A stretch of 64,000 nt of DNA. Source: Nocardia mangyaensis. Lineage in GTDB: Bacteria > Actinomycetota > Actinomycetes > Mycobacteriales > Mycobacteriaceae. The stretch's first letter is position 1, and every line of letters starts with the position of its first letter. The stretch lies in NCBI RefSeq assembly GCF_001886715.1, contig NZ_CP018082.1, positions 2,046,001-2,110,000 of the forward strand. The letters are read 5' to 3'. The notes under the pieces are model-generated. The model worked only from the letters and a program-made list of their open reading frames with translations, did not search any database and was not told the origin of the DNA. Shown here piece by piece: positions 17,955 to 28,444 of this stretch. The position numbers were made by a program, and so were the translations under genes.

Positions 17955-19709
17955 TCAGCGGTCGACGGGGGTTTCCGGGTCGCGATCGGCGCTCATCCCG
18001 AGCCGTTCGGGTGCGTGCATCCGCAGGAACACCCCGGCGACGGTGCGCTGATCCTGGCCGGTGGTCAGCAGGCTGACCAGGATCGTCACCGCGAACGCCA
18101 GCGGCACGCTGACCGCGCCCGGATAGTCGATGATCGCCGCGGGCCAACCATCGGCCCACTCGGGGGAGACTCCGCCCAGCACGGCCAGCACGGTGGCCCC
18201 GCCCGCGGTGACGCCGCCGGTGAGCATGCCGGCCGCGGCTCCCGCCGCGGTGAGCCCGCGCCACCAGATGCCGAGCACCAGCAGCGGACACAGGGTCGAC
18301 GCGGCGACCGAGAAGGCGAGCGCGACGGTGCGCGACAGGTCCAGTGACGCGACGGCCAGCGCCAGGGTGAGCGGGACCACTCCGGCGACCAGCGCGGCCG
18401 CGCGGAAATCCCGGATCCGCCCACGCAGAACATCGGTGCTGAGCACGCCCGCCAGGCTGACGAGCAATCCCGATGAGGTCGACAGGAAGGCCGCGATCGC
18501 CCCGGCGGCGGCGAGCGCGGCCAGCAGCTGCCCGGCCAGTCCGCCGAGTACCGCGCCGGGCAGCAGGACCACCGCGGCGTCGGAGGCGCCGGTGATCAGC
18601 AGTTGCGGCACGTAGAGGCGGGCGAACACGCCGAGCAGGACCGGGAACAGGTAGAAGACGCCGACCAGGCCGATCACGGTCAGCGCGGTCCGTCGCGCCG
18701 AGGCGCCGTCGCGGTTGGTGTAGAAGCGCACCAGGACGTGCGGCAGCCCCATGGTGCCGAGGAAAGTGGCCACCATCAGCGAGAACACCTGGTACCGGGG
18801 ATGTTCGCCGCCGAATCCGCCGCCCGAGCGCACCCAGCTCGCGCCGTCGGCCGGTGCGCCCGCCACCACCGGGACCGCCGAGCCCGGTTCGAGGATCAAC
18901 TCGGTGCCCTTGGCCAGCGTGTGGTCGCCGGGGGACAGCACGACCGGCCCGTTCTCGGTGCGCCCGTCGACGGTGCCGGTGATCGTCACCACCTGTGAGA
19001 CGTCGAGGTGCACCACGACATCGGTGGAGATGTCGACGGTGGTCCGCTGCTCGACCATCGGCGGCGCCGCGGTTCCGACCTGGCGTTCGTCGGCGAAGAA
19101 GTGCAGGCCGAGCACCAGTGCCGGAATCGCCACCGCCGTCAGTTTCAACCAGTACTGGAAGGCCTGCACCAGCGTCACCGACCGCATCCCGCCGCCGATC
19201 ACGTTCACCAGCACGATCGCCCCCACCGCCACCGCCCCCACCCAGGCGGGCAACCCCAGCAGAATGTGCAGAGTCAGCCCCGCGCCCTGGAACTGCGGAA
19301 TCAGATACACCGCACACACCAGCACCACGAGCCCGGCGGCCATGCGCCGCAGCCGAATCGACCCCAGCCGGAACTCCGCGAAGTCCGGCACGGTGTAGGC
19401 GCCGGACCTGCGCAGCGGTGCGGCGACGAACATCAGCAGGCCCAGATAGCCCGCGGTGAAACCGACCGGGTACCAGAGCGCATCGGCCCCGTATTTGGCG
19501 ATCAGCCCCGCGACCCCGAGAAACGAGGCAGCGGACAGGTATTCACCCGAGATCGCGGCCGCGTTCCAGCGTGAACCCACCGTGCGGGAGGCGACGAGGA
19601 AATCGGAGGTGGTGCGCGAGAGGCGAACTCCGTAGAACCCGATGCCGATCGTGGCGAGCGCGGCCAGTAACAGCGCGGCGATGGTGAGTGCGGGGTTGTC
19701 GGTGCTCAT
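17955..19709 (-). CDS. Second sodium/solute symporter with an extracytoplasmic insert
   Basis: 584 residues, also ActP-like: SGEYLSAASFLGVAGLIAKYG near 54-74, IGGGMRSVTLVQAFQYWLK near 171, and MGLPHVLVRFYTNRDG near 320. It differs from the first symporter in an approximately 100-residue polar, beta-rich insert (about 205-305) between two helices, probably facing outside. The start MSTDNPALT at 19709 is chosen over upstream codons because AGGGA precedes it by about 8 nt and the membrane protein begins there. It follows a LytTR-type regulator, a sensor kinase and a small membrane protein. The substrate is probably a short monocarboxylate. Confidence 0.87.
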   Translation of the reverse strand: MSTDNPALTIAALLLAALATIGIGFYGVRLSRTTSDFLVASRTVGSRWNAAAISGEYLSAASFLGVAGLIAKYGADALWYPVGFTAGYLGLLMFVAAPLRRSGAYTVPDFAEFRLGSIRLRRMAAGLVVLVCAVYLIPQFQGAGLTLHILLGLPAWVGAVAVGAIVLVNVIGGGMRSVTLVQAFQYWLKLTAVAIPALVLGLHFFADERQVGTAAPPMVEQRTTVDISTDVVVHLDVSQVVTITGTVDGRTENGPVVLSPGDHTLAKGTELILEPGSAVPVVAGAPADGASWVRSGGGFGGEHPRYQVFSLMVATFLGTMGLPHVLVRFYTNRDGASARRTALTVIGLVGVFYLFPVLLGVFARLYVPQLLITGASDAAVVLLPGAVLGGLAGQLLAALAAAGAIAAFLSTSSGLLVSLAGVLSTDVLRGRIRDFRAAALVAGVVPLTLALAVASLDLSRTVALAFSVAASTLCPLLVLGIWWRGLTAAGAAAGMLTGGVTAGGATVLAVLGGVSPEWADGWPAAIIDYPGAVSVPLAFAVTILVSLLTTGQDQRTVAGVFLRMHAPERLGMSADRDPETPVDR

Positions 19710-19969
19710 CGGCCGATCCCTGGCCACGAACCCGCGGGGGTGGACAGCAGCGTCGCGGGCACCGGAGCGGAACTGCCGATCGTGAAACGGGCCGCGGCGC
19801 ACCGTGGACGAGAGCGGGTCGATACCGCGAACGAGTCGTGTGCCGGACGGTGGTTCGGGTTCGAACGGGATCGGCGACCGTGTCGGGTGCCGCAGGGGTG
19901 GGCGTCATCGCGCAGGTGTGCCGGCGGTGGGGCGGGCGAATCGGTGCGGGGCGGGTGGGGACGCACGTG

Positions 19970-20374
19970 TCAGTCCCCGGCCAGTTCCAGGAAGTCGTCC
20001 TCGTTGCGCTGGGCGAGCCGGACGTACAGCCGACCCACCGCGTACAGCGCGGGGAACGCGAGGAAGCCGAGGACCAGCCAGGGCAGGCGGATACCGAGCA
20101 CGGTGGCCTCGGCGATCGCATCGATGCCGAACAGCAAAGGCAGCGCGCCGAACCCGGCCACCGTCACCAGGGCGAGCCGCAGCGCAAGACCCAGCTGCGC
20201 CCGAATCAGGCCACCGATGAGCGCTGCACCGAGATCGGTCTGCTCGACCACTTCGGTCCGGGTCCGTACCTGCCGCGCGCCACGCCGCTGCGCGAGCACG
20301 ACCCGCTCGCGTGGCGGTCGCTGTGGGCCGGTCACCGTAGTGGCCTGTTCGCACTCGGGCGGTACCCGAGCCAC
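19970..20374 (-). CDS. Small two-helix membrane protein of the symporter cluster
   Basis: 134 residues. A basic N-terminal region (RERVVLAQRRGARQVRT) is followed by helices at about 55-78 (LGLALRLALVTVAGFGALPLLF) and 90-112, and an acidic C-terminus NEDDFLELAGD. It lies between the response regulator and the second symporter, the place a DUF485-like partner occupies next to actP, so it may be that symporter's accessory subunit. The GTG at 20374 is uncertain; a GTG at 20335 would remove 13 residues. The 260 bases between it and the symporter show no gene. Confidence 0.7.
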   Translation of the reverse strand: MARVPPECEQATTVTGPQRPPRERVVLAQRRGARQVRTRTEVVEQTDLGAALIGGLIRAQLGLALRLALVTVAGFGALPLLFGIDAIAEATVLGIRLPWLVLGFLAFPALYAVGRLYVRLAQRNEDDFLELAGD

Positions 20375-20417
20375 TGTGTCCGCACAGCACAGTCGCGTGC
20401 CGGGTGCCTTCGTCCGA

Positions 20418-21218
20418 TCATCGCTGCGTCCAGTTCTGGCGTGGCCCGTGGACGAGTCGCTGCTTGAGTTCGCGCACTTGCCGCCTGCTCACCGGAAGTT
20501 CCACCGCACCGGTCGCGCCCTCGGCACGCAGGCACACCACAGTGCCCGATCCCGCGCTGCGCAACCCGGTGACCAGGCGCAAGGCCACCAGGTACGACCG
20601 GTGTACCCGCAGGAAACCCGCATCCTCCCACCGGGATTCGAGGGCCGAGAGCGGGATGCGCACCAGATGCGAGCCGGTGCCGGTGTGCAGGCGCGCGTAG
20701 TCGCCGTCGGCCTCGACCCAGGCGACATCGGCGCGGTGCACCAGGGTGGTGACACCGCCGAGTTCCACCGGGATCACCTCGCTCGGATGTGCCGGCTGCG
20801 GCGGTGGCGCGGCGGGCACCGGCGCGGTCCTGGCGGCGAGAATGCGCCGCACCGCCTCGGCCAGCCGCGCCCCGCGCAACGGCTTGAGCAGATAGTCCAC
20901 CGCGCCGAGATCGAACGCGGCCACCGCGTGATCGTCGTGCGCGGTGACGAACACGACCACGGGCGGCTCGGCGAACTCCGAGAGGATGCCCGCGAGCTCC
21001 ATCCCGGTGAGACCGGGCATATCGATGTCGAGGAACACCGCGTCGATCGGATGCGCCCGCAACAGCCGCAGCGCACTCGTCGACTCACCGGCCCGATGGA
21101 TCTCGCCGACCCCGCTCTGGGTGCTCAGCAGATACACCAGTTCGTCGAGTGCCGGTTTCTCGTCGTCGACGGCGAGCACCCGCAGCGCGGTCGAAGGTTC
21201 ATCGGTGGTCCAGGTCAC
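20418..21218 (-). CDS. LytTR-family response regulator
   Basis: 266 residues. An N-terminal receiver domain (about 12-130) has acidic D18/D19, phosphoacceptor D64 in VFLDIDMPG, and K112 in YLLKPL. A Pro/Ala linker leads to a C-terminal LytTR DNA-binding domain (about 160-262) with WVEADGDYARLHTG and FLRVHRSYLV, the family signature. It lies 21 nt after its partner sensor kinase. LytS/LytTR pairs in enterobacteria (BtsSR, YpdAB) control pyruvate transporters; the neighbouring monocarboxylate symporters suggest the same logic here. Confidence 0.92.
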   Translation of the reverse strand: MTWTTDEPSTALRVLAVDDEKPALDELVYLLSTQSGVGEIHRAGESTSALRLLRAHPIDAVFLDIDMPGLTGMELAGILSEFAEPPVVVFVTAHDDHAVAAFDLGAVDYLLKPLRGARLAEAVRRILAARTAPVPAAPPPQPAHPSEVIPVELGGVTTLVHRADVAWVEADGDYARLHTGTGSHLVRIPLSALESRWEDAGFLRVHRSYLVALRLVTGLRSAGSGTVVCLRAEGATGAVELPVSRRQVRELKQRLVHGPRQNWTQR

Positions 21219-21239
21219 AGCCCATCCATCGTAACCGGG

Positions 21240-22421
21240 TCAGGCGCGTATTCCGGCTCGGAACTTCGGGACCCGCATGCTGACCTTGGTGCCCGCGCCC
21301 GGTGCGGTCTCCACCACCAGCCCGTAGTCGTTGCCGAAGGCGGCGCGCAGGCGGTCGTCCACATTGGCCAGCCCCACGTGGGCCGCCTCACCGGTGCGGG
21401 CGGGACCGGAGCCGGTGTCGACGGCGTCGAGCGCGCCCGAGCGCAGCAACTCGGGGTCCATGCCGATGCCGTCGTCCTCGACACTGATCAGGCAGTCGGT
21501 GCCCGCGTCACTGGCGACAATGCTCAGCTGCCCACCGCGACCACCACCGGCCAGGCCGTGCCGCACCGCGTTCTCGACCAGTGGTTGTAGCGCGAGGAAC
21601 GGCAGAACCACGCCGAGAACCTCGGGCGCGATGCGCAGGCGAACATCCAGGGCGTCACCGAACCGGGCCTGCTCGAGCGCCAGATACCGCTCGATGTTGC
21701 GCAGCTCGTCGGCGAGCACGGTGAACTCGCCCGCGGCCCGGAACGAATACCGGGTGAAGTCGGCGAACTCGAGAATCAGCTCCCGCGCACGGTCGGGATC
21801 GGTCCGCACGAACGAGGCGATCGTATTGAGCGCGTTGTAGATGAAATGCGGACTGATCTGTGCCCGCAACGCCCGCGACTCCGCCCGGTCCACCCGTGCT
21901 CGCGCGGCATCCAGCTCGGCCAGCTCCAACTGCCCACACGCGTACCGCGCCACCTCCCCGGCCGCCCCGAGCATCCCGGGGCCCGGTTTCCCGCTGGTCA
22001 CCATCCCCAGCGCGCCCACCGCGGCCCCGGTATCGATCACCAGCGGCTGCGCGATCAGCGAGTGCTCCTCACCGGCCACCAGCACCGCCCGCTCATCGGC
22101 GATCGCCCGCCGCGCCGCCTCGACGAACGATTCGATCATCCCCGCCCGCGGTCCATCCCACGCCAGCAACGTCGCCTCGGCATCGACCACCCCGAGCGCC
22201 TCGGCTCCCGCCAACGCCCGCAGCTGCGGCGCCGCCTCCCGCGCCGACTCCTCGGTCAACCCCCGCCGCAACGGTACCGCCGCCAACGACGCGGTGTGCA
22301 ACGCCTGATGTACAGCCCGCTGCGCGGGCGTGGTCACCACCCGCTGGGTCCGCCGCCACACCAGCCACGCGGCGACCACGACGATCACCACGCACGTCAA
22401 CGCCACCACCGCGGTCGTCAC
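21240..22421 (-). CDS. LytS-type sensor histidine kinase
   Basis: 393 residues. One N-terminal membrane helix (about 4-22) is followed by a GAF-like domain (about 60-150). The His_kinase domain has ISPHFIYNALNTIASFVR, with H192 as the phospho-accepting His, and the HATPase domain has PLVENAVRHGL, DDGIGM and GLANVDDRLRAAFG. Because only one helix is present, sensing is more likely by the GAF-like domain in the cytoplasm than by a multi-helix membrane sensor of the LytS/BtsS kind. It heads the minus-strand run through the response regulator and the symporter. Confidence 0.9.
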   Translation of the reverse strand: MTTAVVALTCVVIVVVAAWLVWRRTQRVVTTPAQRAVHQALHTASLAAVPLRRGLTEESAREAAPQLRALAGAEALGVVDAEATLLAWDGPRAGMIESFVEAARRAIADERAVLVAGEEHSLIAQPLVIDTGAAVGALGMVTSGKPGPGMLGAAGEVARYACGQLELAELDAARARVDRAESRALRAQISPHFIYNALNTIASFVRTDPDRARELILEFADFTRYSFRAAGEFTVLADELRNIERYLALEQARFGDALDVRLRIAPEVLGVVLPFLALQPLVENAVRHGLAGGGRGGQLSIVASDAGTDCLISVEDDGIGMDPELLRSGALDAVDTGSGPARTGEAAHVGLANVDDRLRAAFGNDYGLVVETAPGAGTKVSMRVPKFRAGIRA

Positions 22422-22771
22422 CGCGACCTCCTGTCGGCCCGCGCCAGGAACCGATCGCGACCCAGGGACAACCGTTCATCGAGTCGGCCGAGGACAGGTC
22501 GGTCACGCAGTGTGGGCATCCGCCGATTATCGCCGCAGGCCGATCCCGGGCACCGACGATCGCGGACGCCGAACGCTCGCGCCGACCCGGGCACGTCGAA
22601 ACCCGACGGAATCGGCCGTCACCGAGAACTCGCCGGTGACGTTCACCACGACACGCCGGACGAGGCCGAGGCAGGGCCGGGACGCCCGTGTGGCACGCGA
22701 AAACCTGTCGGACCCACATGCCTAGAATGCCTAGGCCAACCCCCGTCGACACCCTGGGAGGAAGGACCATC
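22422..22771 (+). other. Intergenic region with candidate dnaE promoter
   Basis: These 350 bases separate the divergent kinase gene and dnaE. I see no gene in them. A TAGAAT hexamer (22723-22728) fits the -10 pattern, without a clear -35. It lies inside a tandem copy of ATGCCTAG (22718-22725 and 22727-22734), about 45 nt before the dnaE start. GGGAGG and AAGGA (22756-22766) form the dnaE ribosome site. Confidence 0.5.
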
Positions 22772-25700
22772 TTGGCACCGTCCGGATCGTTCGTTCACCT
22801 GCACAACCACACCGAGTACTCCATGCTCGACGGGGCGGCGAAGATCTCGCCTCTTTTCGCGGAGGCCGAGCGGCTGGGGATGACCGCCGTCGGCATGACC
22901 GACCACGGCAACATGTACGGCGCCTCGGAGTTCTACAACAGCGCCAAGAAGGCGGGCATCAAGCCGATCATCGGCATCGAGGCCTACATCGCGCCGGGTT
23001 CGCGGTTCGACACCAAGCGTGTGAAGTGGGGCGATCCGGGTCAGAAGGGCGATGACGTCTCGGGTTCGGGTGCCTACACCCACATGACCATGGTCGCCGA
23101 GAACGCGACCGGCCTGCGCAACCTGTTCAAGCTGTCGAGTCTCGCCTCGATCGAGGGCCAGCTGGGCAAGTGGGCGCGCATGGACGAGGAGATCATCGCC
23201 CAGCACGCCGAGGGCATCATCGCCACGACGGGCTGCCCGTCGGGTGAGGTGCAGACCCGCCTGCGCCTCGGCCACGAACGCGAAGCGCTCGAAGCCGCCG
23301 CGAAGTGGCAGGAGATCTTCGGCGCCGACAACTTCTTCCTCGAGGTGATGGACCACGGTCTGTCCATCGAGCGCCGGGTCCGCGAGGGCCTGATCGATAT
23401 CAGCAAGCAGCTCGGCATCCCGCCGATCGCCACCAACGACTGCCACTACGTCACCAAGGACCAGTCGGTCAATCACGAAGCGCTGCTGTGCATCCAGACC
23501 GGCAAGACGCTGTCGGACCCCACCCGGTTCAAGTTCGACGGCGACGGCTACTACCTCAAGTCCGCCGCGGAGATGCGCGCCATCTGGGACGCCGAAGTCC
23601 CCGGCGCCTGTGACAACACCGAACTCATCGGCGAGCGCGTACAGCCGTACGACGAAGTCTGGGAACACCGCGACCGGATGCCGATCTTCCCGGTGCCGGA
23701 AGGCCACGACCAGGCCAGCTGGTTGCGCAAGGAAGTTCTCGATGGTCTCGATCGCCGCTTCCCGGACGGTCCCTCGCGCGAATACCTCGACCGCGCCGAC
23801 TTCGAACTCAACGTCATCTGCGAAATGGGTTTCCCCGCCTACTTCCTCGTCGTCGGTGACCTGATCAAGCACGCGCTCGAGGTCGGCATCCGCGTCGGCC
23901 CCGGTCGTGGTTCGGCCGCCGGTTCGCTGGTCGCCTACGCGATGGGCATCACCAATATCGACCCGATCCCGCACGGTCTGCTCTTCGAGCGGTTCCTCAA
24001 CCCCGAGCGCGTGTCGATGCCCGATATCGATATCGACTTCGACGATCGTCGCCGCGGTGAGATGGTTCGCTACGCCACCGAGAAGTGGGGTAGCGACCGC
24101 GTCGCCCAGGTGATCACCTTCGGCACCATCAAGACCAAGGCCGCGATCAAGGACTCCGCGCGAGTCCTGTTCGGCCAGCCCGGTTTCGCCATCGCCGACC
24201 AGATCTCCAAGGCGCTGCCGCCGCCGATCATGGCCAAGGACATCTCGGTCTCGGGCATCACCGATCCCGAGCACGAGCGGTACAAGGAAGCCGCCGAGGT
24301 GCGCGAGCTCATCGGCTCCAACCCCGACATCGCCAAGATCTACGAGACCGCGAAGGGCCTGGAGGGCCTGATCCGCAACGCGGGCGTGCACGCCTGCGCG
24401 GTCATCATGTCCTCGGAGCCGCTCACCGACGCCATCCCGGTGTGGAAGCGCGCCCAGGACGGCGCCATCATCACCGGCTGGGATTACCCGTCGTGCGAGG
24501 CCATCGGCCTGCTGAAGATGGACTTCCTCGGTCTGCGCAACCTCACCGTCATCGGTGACGCCTTGGAGAACATCAAGGCCAACCGCGGCATCGATCTCGA
24601 CATGGATCGCCTGCCGCTCGACGACCCGGCCACCTACGAACTGCTCGCCCGCGGCGACACCCTCGGCGTGTTCCAGCTCGACGGCGGCGCCATGCGCGAC
24701 CTGCTGCGTCGCATGCAGCCCACCGGCTTCGGTGACATCGTCGCGGTGCTCGCGCTGTACCGCCCCGGCCCGATGGGCATGAACGCCCACAACGACTACG
24801 CCGATCGCAAGAACGGCCGCCAAGAAGTCAAACCCATCCACCCCGAGCTCGAAGAGCCTCTGAAGGAGATCCTGGCCGACACCTTCGGCCTGATCGTCTA
24901 TCAGGAGCAGATCATGCAGATCGCGCAGAAGGTGGCCGGGTACTCGCTCGGTCAGGCCGACATCCTGCGCCGCGCGATGGGTAAGAAAAAGCTGTCGGTG
25001 CTGGAAGAGGCCTACGCCGGCTTCCGCGACGGCATGCTCGCCAACGACTTCTCCGAGCCGGCCATCAAGGCGCTGTGGGACACCATCCTCCCGTTCGCCG
25101 GCTACGCGTTCAACAAGTCGCACGCGGCGGGCTACGGCCTCGTCTCGTTCTGGACGGCCTATCTCAAGGCCAACTACCCCGCCGAGTACATGGCCGGTCT
25201 GCTCACCTCCGTCGGTGACGACAAGGACAAGGCCGCGGTCTACCTGTCGGACTGCCGCAAGATGGGCATCACCGTGCTGCCCCCGGATGTCAACGAGTCC
25301 GAACTGAACTTCGCCTCGGTCGGCACCGACATCCGCTTCGGCCTCGGCGCGGTGCGCAATGTCGGCGCCAATGTGGTGTCCTCGATCATCGCCGCGCGCA
25401 AGGAGAAGTCGAAGTTCACCGACTTCTCCGACTACCTGAACAAGATCGACGCGATCGCCTGTACCAAGAAGGTCACCGAATCGTTGATCAAGGCAGGCGG
25501 ATTCGATTCGCTCGGGCATCCCCGCAAGGGCCTGCTGCTGATCCACTCCGACGCCATCGACGCGGTGATGTCGACCAAGAAGGCCGAGGCGATCGGCCAG
25601 TTCGACCTGTTCGGCGGCCTCGACGACGGCGACGAGTCGATGGCCTCGGTCTTCGATGTCAAGGTGCCCGACGACGAGTGGGAGACCAAGCACAAGCTCG

Positions 25701-26317
25701 CCCTCGAACGAGAGATGTTGGGCCTGTACGTGTCCGGGCATCCGCTCAACGGCGTGGAGCACGTGCTGGCCGCCCAGGTCGACACGCCGATCCCGGCCAT
25801 TCTGGAAGGCGATGTCAAGGACGGCGCCCAGGTCACCATCGGCGGCATCCTGGCCTCGGTCAACCGCCGGATCAACAAGAACGGCCTGGCCTGGGCCTCG
25901 GCCCAGCTCGAAGATCTCACCGGTGGCGTGGAAGTCCTGTTCTTCCCGCAGTCCTACCAGGTGTACGGCATGGACGTCGTCGAGGACGCCGTGGTGCTGG
26001 TCAAGGCTCGGGTCTCGGTCCGCGACGATCGCGTCTCGCTGATCGCCAACGACCTGGTGGTGCCGGACCTCTCGGCCATCGGTGTCGCCAAACCGCTCTC
26101 GGTCATCATGACCACCCGCATGTGCACCCCCGACAAGATCGGCGAACTCAAGAAGGTCCTGTCCCGCCACCCCGGCACCTCCGACGTGCACGTCCGCCAT
26201 GTCGGTGCCCGCGAGAAGACCACCCTGCTCAAACTCGACGACAGCTGGCGCGTCTCCCCGTCCTCCGCTCTCATGGGCGACCTGAAGGCCCTCCTCGGCC
26301 CGGGCTGCCTGGGCTGA
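22772..26317 (+). CDS. dnaE: DNA polymerase III alpha subunit (replicative)
   Basis: 1181 residues, close to the 1184 of M. tuberculosis DnaE1. The N-terminal PHP domain opens with [15 protein letters not shown] and has GMTDHGNM; in mycobacteria this domain proofreads. The palm carries the catalytic acids in [10 protein letters not shown], preceded by [14 protein letters not shown]. Tau/beta-binding regions and an OB fold ([15 protein letters not shown]) follow. The TTG start gives the best fit: AAGGA lies 5 nt and GGAGG 10 nt upstream, and the residues before it do not resemble homologues. The gene is transcribed alone. Confidence 0.97.
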   Translation: MAPSGSFVHLHNHTEYSMLDGAAKISPLFAEAERLGMTAVGMTDHGNMYGASEFYNSAKKAGIKPIIGIEAYIAPGSRFDTKRVKWGDPGQKGDDVSGSGAYTHMTMVAENATGLRNLFKLSSLASIEGQLGKWARMDEEIIAQHAEGIIATTGCPSGEVQTRLRLGHEREALEAAAKWQEIFGADNFFLEVMDHGLSIERRVREGLIDISKQLGIPPIATNDCHYVTKDQSVNHEALLCIQTGKTLSDPTRFKFDGDGYYLKSAAEMRAIWDAEVPGACDNTELIGERVQPYDEVWEHRDRMPIFPVPEGHDQASWLRKEVLDGLDRRFPDGPSREYLDRADFELNVICEMGFPAYFLVVGDLIKHALEVGIRVGPGRGSAAGSLVAYAMGITNIDPIPHGLLFERFLNPERVSMPDIDIDFDDRRRGEMVRYATEKWGSDRVAQVITFGTIKTKAAIKDSARVLFGQPGFAIADQISKALPPPIMAKDISVSGITDPEHERYKEAAEVRELIGSNPDIAKIYETAKGLEGLIRNAGVHACAVIMSSEPLTDAIPVWKRAQDGAIITGWDYPSCEAIGLLKMDFLGLRNLTVIGDALENIKANRGIDLDMDRLPLDDPATYELLARGDTLGVFQLDGGAMRDLLRRMQPTGFGDIVAVLALYRPGPMGMNAHNDYADRKNGRQEVKPIHPELEEPLKEILADTFGLIVYQEQIMQIAQKVAGYSLGQADILRRAMGKKKLSVLEEAYAGFRDGMLANDFSEPAIKALWDTILPFAGYAFNKSHAAGYGLVSFWTAYLKANYPAEYMAGLLTSVGDDKDKAAVYLSDCRKMGITVLPPDVNESELNFASVGTDIRFGLGAVRNVGANVVSSIIAARKEKSKFTDFSDYLNKIDAIACTKKVTESLIKAGGFDSLGHPRKGLLLIHSDAIDAVMSTKKAEAIGQFDLFGGLDDGDESMASVFDVKVPDDEWETKHKLALEREMLGLYVSGHPLNGVEHVLAAQVDTPIPAILEGDVKDGAQVTIGGILASVNRRINKNGLAWASAQLEDLTGGVEVLFFPQSYQVYGMDVVEDAVVLVKARVSVRDDRVSLIANDLVVPDLSAIGVAKPLSVIMTTRMCTPDKIGELKKVLSRHPGTSDVHVRHVGAREKTTLLKLDDSWRVSPSSALMGDLKALLGPGCLG

Positions 26318-26319
26318 AT

Positions 26320-26370
26320 CAGGGGTGGCGGTCGGTCGTGGTGGCCCACCGGCCGGCGCCGACACCCCTG
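26320..26370 (+). terminator. Candidate hairpin after dnaE
   Basis: CAGGGGTG (26320-26327) and CACCCCTG (26363-26370) can pair across a G/C-rich internal region that itself folds (GGTGG with CCACC). It begins 3 bases after the dnaE stop. No U-tract follows. It is plausible as an actinobacterial terminator, but the long loop makes it less certain than the other hairpins in the window. Confidence 0.45.
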
Positions 26371-26423
26371 TGGCCGGTGATGATGGCCGCCCGGCGGACG
26401 ACGGGCTAGCGTCGAGAGACGTG

Positions 26424-28319
26424 ATGTCCGCGCCACCCCTCGACTCGCCACCGACCTCCCGGATCCCCGCGCCGTCGAGACGCCCGCCGGTTTCGGGACG
26501 AGCGGTGCTGCTGGCTGCCGCGGTGGCGATCCTCGCGCAGCTGGTCCTGCGCGGCTGGGTCGCCGGATCCGGGTTCTTCTACTGGGACGATTTCATCCTG
26601 ATCGGCCAGGTCGCGACCCATCCACTGTGGTCGACCGAACTGCTGCTGACCAGTCACGACGGGCATGTGATGCCCTTGGCCTTCGTGCTGACCTGGCTGG
26701 TCACGGCGGTGGCGCCGCTGAACTGGACAGCGGCGGTGGTCGTGCTGGTGGCGATGCAACTGCTCGCCTCGCTCGCGGTCCTGCGGCTGCTCATCGTGCT
26801 GCTCGGGGTACGCGCGCGACTGCTCGGACCGCTGCTCTTCTTCCTGTTCGTCCCGCTGACGGTGCCCGCGTTCGCCTGGTGGGCGGCGGCGGTGAACGCG
26901 CTACCCCTGCAGATCGCCCTCGCCTGGGTCAGCGCCGACGCGGTGCTGCTCGCCCGCACCGGGCGGCGCCGGTACGCGGTGTCGGGTGCGGCGGTGTTCG
27001 CGGTGGCGTTGCTGTGCTTCGAGAAATCGGTGGTGGTGCTGCCGGTCGCGTTCGTGACCGCCGTGCTGGTGGCGCACGTGACCGGCTCGTCGGCCCGCGA
27101 GGTGGCCCGCCGCGGCGCCGCCCTGTGGACGGCCTGCGGGGCGGTCCTGCTGGCCTGGGCGGCGTACTTCCTGTCCGTCGTGCAACGGCCCCGTGGCCTG
27201 TCCGGCCCCGAAGACCCCGGTGCGTTGCTGCGCCGCGCACTGTCGGACGGGCTGGTCCCCGGCGTGTTCGGCGGCCCTTGGCGGTGGGAACGCTGGCAAC
27301 CGGCCACCCCGTGGGCCGACCCGCCCGGCGTGGCCGTCATGCTGTGCTGGGTACTGCTGATCGCGCTGGTGGCGTGGACGATTCGCTCCCGTTCCCGTTC
27401 CCGTGCCGTCGGGGCGTGGATGTTCGTCATCGGCCACGCGGTGCTGACGATCGCCCCCATCGTCGTGCTGCGCGACGGCCCTGGCACCGCCGCCCTGCTG
27501 CTCCAATCCCTGCGCTATTTCGCCGATTTCGCGGTGGTCGCCACGATCGCCTTCGCGATTCTGCTGCTGGCACCACCGCGATCGAGCGCCGCTGCCGCGA
27601 AAGGTAATGTCGGACAACATGATTCGTCGACTCACGAACGCGCCGATGGCGGTCGAACAGGAGTCGGAGGCCGGACCGGCGCGCGGCGGTTCGCCGGACT
27701 GGCGGTGGCGGTGCTGTTCCTCGGCAGCAGCGTCTACTCCACGATCACCTTCACCCGATCGTGGGAACCCAGCCCCGCGCGCACCTACATCACCGGCGTC
27801 CAGGCTGCCCTGCCCGGGGCCGCCGATGCGCCACTGCTGCCCCAGGAGGTGCCCTGGAATGTGCTGAACCCGTTGGCCTTCCCGCTGAACATGACCGATC
27901 ACGTCCTCGCGCCGATCGCCACCCCGACCACCTTCGCCCAGTCGACCTCGCGCCTGCGGATGATCACCGACGACGGCGCGATCGTCGAGGCACAGGTGTG
28001 GTGGAACCGGGCGATCGTCGAAGGCCCGGAACCGGAGTGCGGTCACCGCGTCCGCGAGCCCACCACCCTCCCGCTCGACGGCCCCATGCAGATCCGCGAC
28101 TGGACAGCCCAGATCAACTACTTCGCCGAACGCGACGGACAGATCGCGGTGTCCTTCGAGGGCGACGCCGAAACGGTCGCCGAGGTGCGCGCCGGGCTCG
28201 GGACCGTCTATGTCCGCCTGCTCGGCGGCGGCACCGCCCTGCGAGTCAGGACCGTCGATCCGCAGCAGTCGTTGTGTGTCGGCGCCGGTCCGGTCGGCGT
28301 CGTGGGATATGACCGGTAG
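26424..28319 (+). CDS. Polytopic membrane protein, GT-C-like
   Basis: 631 residues with about ten membrane helices from residue 25 to about 450, then a roughly 180-residue extracytoplasmic C-terminal domain. Just after the first helix comes FFYWDDF with D55 and D56. An acidic pair in the first outer loop is the catalytic mark of GT-C glycosyltransferases that use polyprenyl-phosphate sugars. It would act on a cell-envelope glycan, but the acceptor is unknown. TAGCGT (26407-26412) is a likely -10. The ATG at 26424 follows an in-frame GTG at 26421, which could be the start on a short-leader mRNA. A Ser/Thr/Gly-rich, less G/C-rich linker interrupts the helices near residue 395-420. Confidence 0.7.
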   Translation: MSAPPLDSPPTSRIPAPSRRPPVSGRAVLLAAAVAILAQLVLRGWVAGSGFFYWDDFILIGQVATHPLWSTELLLTSHDGHVMPLAFVLTWLVTAVAPLNWTAAVVVLVAMQLLASLAVLRLLIVLLGVRARLLGPLLFFLFVPLTVPAFAWWAAAVNALPLQIALAWVSADAVLLARTGRRRYAVSGAAVFAVALLCFEKSVVVLPVAFVTAVLVAHVTGSSAREVARRGAALWTACGAVLLAWAAYFLSVVQRPRGLSGPEDPGALLRRALSDGLVPGVFGGPWRWERWQPATPWADPPGVAVMLCWVLLIALVAWTIRSRSRSRAVGAWMFVIGHAVLTIAPIVVLRDGPGTAALLLQSLRYFADFAVVATIAFAILLLAPPRSSAAAAKGNVGQHDSSTHERADGGRTGVGGRTGARRFAGLAVAVLFLGSSVYSTITFTRSWEPSPARTYITGVQAALPGAADAPLLPQEVPWNVLNPLAFPLNMTDHVLAPIATPTTFAQSTSRLRMITDDGAIVEAQVWWNRAIVEGPEPECGHRVREPTTLPLDGPMQIRDWTAQINYFAERDGQIAVSFEGDAETVAEVRAGLGTVYVRLLGGGTALRVRTVDPQQSLCVGAGPVGVVGYDR

Positions 28320-28444
28320 TCGGCAGGGCGACGTCGCCACACCCCACGACGCCGACTGGTCCGGCGCAGTCGTCATCGCGGCCTCCGCGACCAGCGGGCG
28401 ATCGTTGTCGAGCAGGTCGGTGCGGCGCGTGCGATGCTGGGCTG

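Noticed and set aside
22643..26365. Very long open frame antisense to dnaE (about 1240 codons)
   Set aside because: It mirrors dnaE codon structure, is extremely rich in Asp/Gly/Val/His/Arg, and matches no family. Long antisense frames are expected in GC-rich genes.
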